A stretch of 8,153 nt of DNA, from contig WTAG01000422.1 in NCBI GenBank assembly GCA_013139755.1, forward strand, positions 1 to 8,153. The letters run 5' to 3'. Source of the stretch: Methylomarinum sp. (GTDB taxonomy: Bacteria > Pseudomonadota > Gammaproteobacteria > Methylococcales > Methylomonadaceae). A program made the position numbers and the translations under genes. Below the pieces are notes generated by a model that saw only the letters and a list, made by a program, of their open reading frames with translations, did not search any database and was not told the origin of the DNA. This document shows, piece after piece, positions 4,904 through 8,153 of the stretch (its first letter is position 1; each line of letters begins with the position of its first letter).

Positions 4904-7453
4904 TTAGGGATTATCTTTATCACTCATATTTTGTTGTTTTACGTAGTCTACAAATTCAGCTTTAGTAAGCGGGTAACTGAAATAATAGCCTTGATAAATA
5001 TTACAACCTTTTTGTTTTAGTACGTCTAATTGTTCCACTGTCTCTACACCTTCGGCAATAACTTGCATATCCAGCTTATTCGCCATCGCGATAATTGTTT
5101 CAACAATAGCCTCATCATTAATATCAATCAAAATATCACGTACAAATTGCTGATCAATTTTAAGTTGATTAAAAGGTATATTTTTCAGGTAGGTAAGTGA
5201 GGAATAGCCGGTACCAAAATCATCTAAAGAAAAACGGATACCCAGGTCATTCAAATGCTTAATCTTTTCAGTGGCTATTTCTATCTTGTCGATAAAAATA
5301 CCCTCAGTAACCTCAATCATGAGAGATGAAATTGGTGCACACGTTTCATGCAATATTTTTTCCACTTCGTTAACAAAGTCTTGCTGCTTAATTTTTTTGG
5401 AACTGATATTTATAGCGACATGATCAATAAGTAAGCCTTCATCTTGCCACTCTTTAAGTTGTCGACAAGCAGCCTCAATCACCCAGGTGTCAAGAAGGGT
5501 AATTAAATTGCTTTGCTCTGCAATGGGAATAAACACACTAGGTGAAATCAAACCTTTTTCAGGATGGTTCCAACGTATTAATGCTTCAGCACTGATACAA
5601 CGCGCTTTGTCATCTAATTGTGGCTGGAAAAATAATTCCAGCTGGTTTTCAGCTAATGCAGTTCTTAACTGGCTTTCTATTTGAATCCGATGGTCTGCTT
5701 TTGTCTGCATTTCTGCATTGAAAAAACTGATTAAATTCTTGCCGTCCTGCTTGGATCGATACATTGCAGTATCCGCTTGCTGAATGACATCCAATGCGGA
5801 AAATTCGCCTTCTGGATAAATACTGATGCCAATGCTAGATGAAAAGTGCATCGCTGTGTTATTCAGAATATAAGGTTTATTGAGTTCCTGTAAGATCTTT
5901 GTCGCCACAATCATCGCTTGCTCAGATGCTTGCTGTATATTCTTATGATAGGCATGTAGCAAGATCACAAACTCATCTCCACCAAGTCTTGCTGGCGTGT
6001 CTTCAGCACGCAAATGCAATCTGATGCGTTCTGCTACCAGGCATAACAATTTATCCCCGACGTGATGTCCTGCGGAGTCATTTAGTAATTTAAAATCATC
6101 CAGGTCTAAAAATATGAGCGATCCAAACAAACCATTTCTATCGGCTACCCTCATCTCTTGTTCAATTCTATCCGTTAACAATCGGCGGTTAGGCAATTGA
6201 GTAAGCACGTCATAATAAGCGAGTGCCTTAATTTCCATCTCCTTTTCTTTTTGCTCGGTAATATTGCTAGATACCGAAACAAAATGCGTAATTTCACCTT
6301 TATCATCTTTAACAGCGGTAATACTTTGCATCACCGGATAAATTTCTCCTGTTTGCTTACGATTCCAGAATTCCCCTTCATAATATCCAGTACCTAATAA
6401 TTTTTTCCATAGATCTTTATAAAATTCTTTGTCTTGGCGTCCTGATTTTAGAATTCTCGGATTATTCCCCAACACACTGTCCGCTGAAAATCCTGACATT
6501 TCAGTAAAGGCTTTATTTACACGCACTATATTGGCCTGAGCATCTGTAATAATAACGGCCTGCATACTATCAAAAGTAGTTGCAGCAATTCTCAAATCCG
6601 CTTCAGTTTCTTTATAAAGACTAATATCCGACCATGAACCAAACACCTCTTTAATATTATTTTTTTCATCATATTCGACTATCAATTCATCTCTAATCCA
6701 GCAATATTCTCCATTTTTTTTCTTAAACTGGTATTCATGAATAAAGGAACCTTGCTCCATCAAAATCGACATATTTTCCAATGCATGTTTAGTATAATCC
6801 TGATGCAAATGATCAATCCATAAGGATTTATTTTGATACCAGTCCTCAGGTGTAAAACCACTCATTTCCGTAATTTTTTCTGAAATAAAACCAACCCTGA
6901 AGGGTGAGGAGACATTGCCTGTAGGCTTTAGGGTATAGATTACAGAAGGGCTTACAGCAAGCGTATGTTGTAAATATGTTTGGCTTTTCTGTAATTCATA
7001 TGTACGTTTATGAACCTGTTGATCAAGAGAAGCATTTAAATCTTTTAATTCCTGATTAGCCGTTTGTAGCTGATGTGGACTGGGAATTCGCAGTGCGATA
7101 GGTATCAAAGGCCATAATAGTATCGCAGTCACCAGCGATATAAGTGCTGTCATTAGCTTGATAACAGAGGTCAGTCCATACAGAGGAAACCAGACATTAA
7201 CAGCAGCCAAAAAATGCGTCGTACCACAGGCAAAAATAAATGCTGTAAAAAGAGTAAACAGCCATCTATTTTCCAGGTCTTTGCGTTTATAGACAAAATA
7301 ACCTAAGGCAATGGGAATAGATAAATATGCGAGAAAGATAACTAGATCGGATACAACGGTTAACCACAGAATTATTGGTTGCCACTGAAAACAGAAACCA
7401 TGTGGCATAAATCCTTGAGGACTGAAAAGAAAATTTAAAAAATCCTGAAACAT
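4904..7453 (-). CDS. Ethylene-receptor-like membrane sensor with PAS-PAS-GGDEF-EAL (c-di-GMP synthase/phosphodiesterase)
   Basis: This 849-aa inner-membrane protein is predicted to make and/or break cyclic di-GMP. Residues 25-120 form about three membrane helices resembling the ETR1 ethylene-binding domain, with D36, Y43, P47, I73, C76 and H80. A helical linker (about 128-160) precedes PAS/PAC 1 (about 160-285) and PAS/PAC 2 (about 286-402). The GGDEF domain (about 405-577) has DVLTQLPNRR, an I-site R482-x-x-D485 five residues before an intact GGDEF (491-495). The EAL domain (about 590-840) keeps E623 of EAL, N682, E714, DD at 744-745, K765, E801 and Q821, so both active sites look competent. 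An SD (GAAGG) stands about 9 nt before the ATG, which also precedes the first helix sensibly. A promoter candidate lies upstream and a strong terminator downstream, suggesting a single-gene unit. Confidence 0.95.
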   Translation of the reverse strand: MFQDFLNFLFSPQGFMPHGFCFQWQPIILWLTVVSDLVIFLAYLSIPIALGYFVYKRKDLENRWLFTLFTAFIFACGTTHFLAAVNVWFPLYGLTSVIKLMTALISLVTAILLWPLIPIALRIPSPHQLQTANQELKDLNASLDQQVHKRTYELQKSQTYLQHTLAVSPSVIYTLKPTGNVSSPFRVGFISEKITEMSGFTPEDWYQNKSLWIDHLHQDYTKHALENMSILMEQGSFIHEYQFKKKNGEYCWIRDELIVEYDEKNNIKEVFGSWSDISLYKETEADLRIAATTFDSMQAVIITDAQANIVRVNKAFTEMSGFSADSVLGNNPRILKSGRQDKEFYKDLWKKLLGTGYYEGEFWNRKQTGEIYPVMQSITAVKDDKGEITHFVSVSSNITEQKEKEMEIKALAYYDVLTQLPNRRLLTDRIEQEMRVADRNGLFGSLIFLDLDDFKLLNDSAGHHVGDKLLCLVAERIRLHLRAEDTPARLGGDEFVILLHAYHKNIQQASEQAMIVATKILQELNKPYILNNTAMHFSSSIGISIYPEGEFSALDVIQQADTAMYRSKQDGKNLISFFNAEMQTKADHRIQIESQLRTALAENQLELFFQPQLDDKARCISAEALIRWNHPEKGLISPSVFIPIAEQSNLITLLDTWVIEAACRQLKEWQDEGLLIDHVAINISSKKIKQQDFVNEVEKILHETCAPISSLMIEVTEGIFIDKIEIATEKIKHLNDLGIRFSLDDFGTGYSSLTYLKNIPFNQLKIDQQFVRDILIDINDEAIVETIIAMANKLDMQVIAEGVETVEQLDVLKQKGCNIYQGYYFSYPLTKAEFVDYVKQQNMSDKDNP

Positions 7454-7504
7454 TAAAATATACCTTCAATCGTTATTTTCTTGTAAGCCATAGTCAATTT
7501 CAAC

Positions 7505-7518
7505 GTATCAATTGATAC
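7505..7518. promoter_or_regulatory. 14-bp perfect palindrome in the leader of the GGDEF-EAL gene
   Basis: GTATCAATTGATAC is its own complement. It lies about 50 bp before the ATG, downstream of the candidate promoter. GTATCA recurs as a half site within the promoter spacer (7574-7579). It may be an operator, or chance in AT-rich DNA. A second inverted repeat, TAAGAG (7524-7529) with CTCTTA (7536-7541), lies next to it. Confidence 0.35.
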
Positions 7519-7566
7519 TGAATTAAGAGACCAGACTCTTAGGACTTCCTTTTGTATTATTAATAC

Positions 7567-7594
7567 ATAATACTCTGATACTTGTTCATATCAA
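7567..7594 (-). promoter_or_regulatory. Candidate sigma70 promoter of the GGDEF-EAL gene
   Basis: On the minus strand, TTGATA (7589-7594) and TATTAT (7567-7572) are 16 bp apart, a good match to -35 and -10 elements. Transcription would begin near 7560, leaving a leader of about 105 nt that contains the two palindromes at 7505-7541. Confidence 0.45.
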
Positions 7595-7641
7595 CCACAA
7601 CTAACCATGACCTTAAACTAAAGAACACCACTTAAGTCAGC

Positions 7642-8153
7642 TTAAACCCGCTTAAAAACCAACGAGGTATTTATCCCACCAAAGGCAAAATTATTGCTCA
7701 TGACATAATCGCATTCTAGCTTGCGAACATCACCTTTTATATAATCTAACTCCGCACATTGAGGGTCGATATTATCTAAATTGGCTGTTGGGTGAAACCA
7801 GCCTTCATTCATCATGTTGACTGCTGCCCATGCTTCTATGGCTCCACATGCGCCTAATGTATGCCCTGTGTAACTCTTGATTGAACTAATTGGAGTTTTG
7901 TTACCAAAAATCACGGCAGTTGCCTGGCTTTCGGCTATATCCCCTCTGTCTGTAGATGTGCCATGTGCGCTGATATATCCAATAGCGGATGCATTAAGTC
8001 GGGCATCTTGCATGGCCAGTTGCATAGCCACTTGCATACTGTCACTGTCTGGCTGGGTTACATGTAAACCATCTGAATTAGTGCCGAAGCCTACAATTTC
8101 TGCATAGATATGCGCGCCACGGCTAAGGGCGTGTTCTCTTTCTTCTAGAATAA
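7642..8153 (-). CDS. Beta-ketoacyl-ACP synthase (FabF-like), C-terminal part, truncated by window edge
   Basis: The frame is open from 8151 down to the TAA at 7642-7644, giving 169 visible residues; the methionine at 8037 is internal. The protein is the C-terminal part of a KAS II-type condensing enzyme, which extends acyl-ACP chains with malonyl-ACP in the cytoplasm. Motifs include EIVGFGTNSDGLH, the first catalytic His in ISAHGTST, the Lys of SSIKSYTGHT, the second His in GHTLGACGAIEAW, and the Gly-rich end SNNFAFGGINTSL. The catalytic Cys lies outside the window. The ending SNNFAFGGINTSLVFKR and the LDYI segment recall condensing enzymes of aryl polyene-type clusters rather than housekeeping FabF, but that is recollection and the rest of the cluster is not visible. 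No terminator is evident before the GGDEF-EAL promoter. Confidence 0.9.
   Translation of the reverse strand, partial: ILEEREHALSRGAHIYAEIVGFGTNSDGLHVTQPDSDSMQVAMQLAMQDARLNASAIGYISAHGTSTDRGDIAESQATAVIFGNKTPISSIKSYTGHTLGACGAIEAWAAVNMMNEGWFHPTANLDNIDPQCAELDYIKGDVRKLECDYVMSNNFAFGGINTSLVFKRV

Noticed and set aside
5487..5684. 65-aa plus-strand ORF
   Set aside because: Entirely antisense to the EAL domain, with no recognisable domain or SD.
6197..6397. 66-aa plus-strand ORF
   Set aside because: Antisense to the PAS2/GGDEF coding region; no family resemblance.
7287..7469. 60-aa minus-strand ORF overlapping the sensor gene start
   Set aside because: A shifted-frame shadow of the membrane domain codons; the overlapping frame is clearly the real gene.
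7877..8107. 76-aa plus-strand ORF
   Set aside because: Antisense to the ketosynthase catalytic region.
1..8153. A single defence or secretion system spanning the window
   Set aside because: Genes are in separate units with unrelated functions; the AlbA_2 protein alone is not enough to call a defence island.

Overview
The window looks like chromosomal DNA from a low-GC gammaproteobacterium. Most protein families here (ecotin, DUF3313 lipoprotein, PAS-GGDEF-EAL proteins) are typical of that class. The AT-rich codon use and style of intergenic repeats would suit Legionellales or a relative, but no taxonomic marker is present and I do not assign a genus.

Layout: (1) 1-1372 (+) is the C-terminal half of a large UPF0182 membrane protein cut by the window edge. 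(2) 1373-1891 is a 519-bp convergent intergenic region made largely of repeat-like DNA: a weak terminator hairpin, an inverted pair of REP-like hairpins (BIME-like), a further small palindrome, and a possible 235-bp MITE-like unit. (3) 1892-2707 (-) is a membrane-anchored AlbA_2/Schlafen-core protein. (4) 2819-3298 (-) is a periplasmic ecotin-type serine protease inhibitor lacking both cysteines of the usual disulfide. (5) 3652-4338 (-) is a DUF3313 lipoprotein. (6) 4339-4903 holds a small SD-preceded ORF ending in a terminator-like hairpin, the frameshifted remnant of a small lipoprotein gene, a strong terminator for the next gene, and the N-terminal stub of an IS200/IS605-type TnpA gene. (7) 4904-7453 (-) encodes an 849-aa c-di-GMP enzyme with an ethylene-receptor-like membrane domain, two PAS domains, GGDEF and EAL. 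(8) 7642-8153 (-) is the C-terminal third of a FabF-like ketosynthase cut by the window edge.

The complete minus-strand genes are separated by gaps of more than 100 bp, most with their own SD, terminator or putative promoter. They therefore look like independent transcription units rather than one operon. Several products concern the envelope or sensing (UPF0182, ecotin, DUF3313, membrane c-di-GMP enzyme), but nothing in the sequence ties them into one pathway. The most notable item is the c-di-GMP enzyme: its sensor keeps the Asp, Cys and His of the plant ethylene receptor with identical spacing. I see no CRISPR array, tRNA or rRNA.
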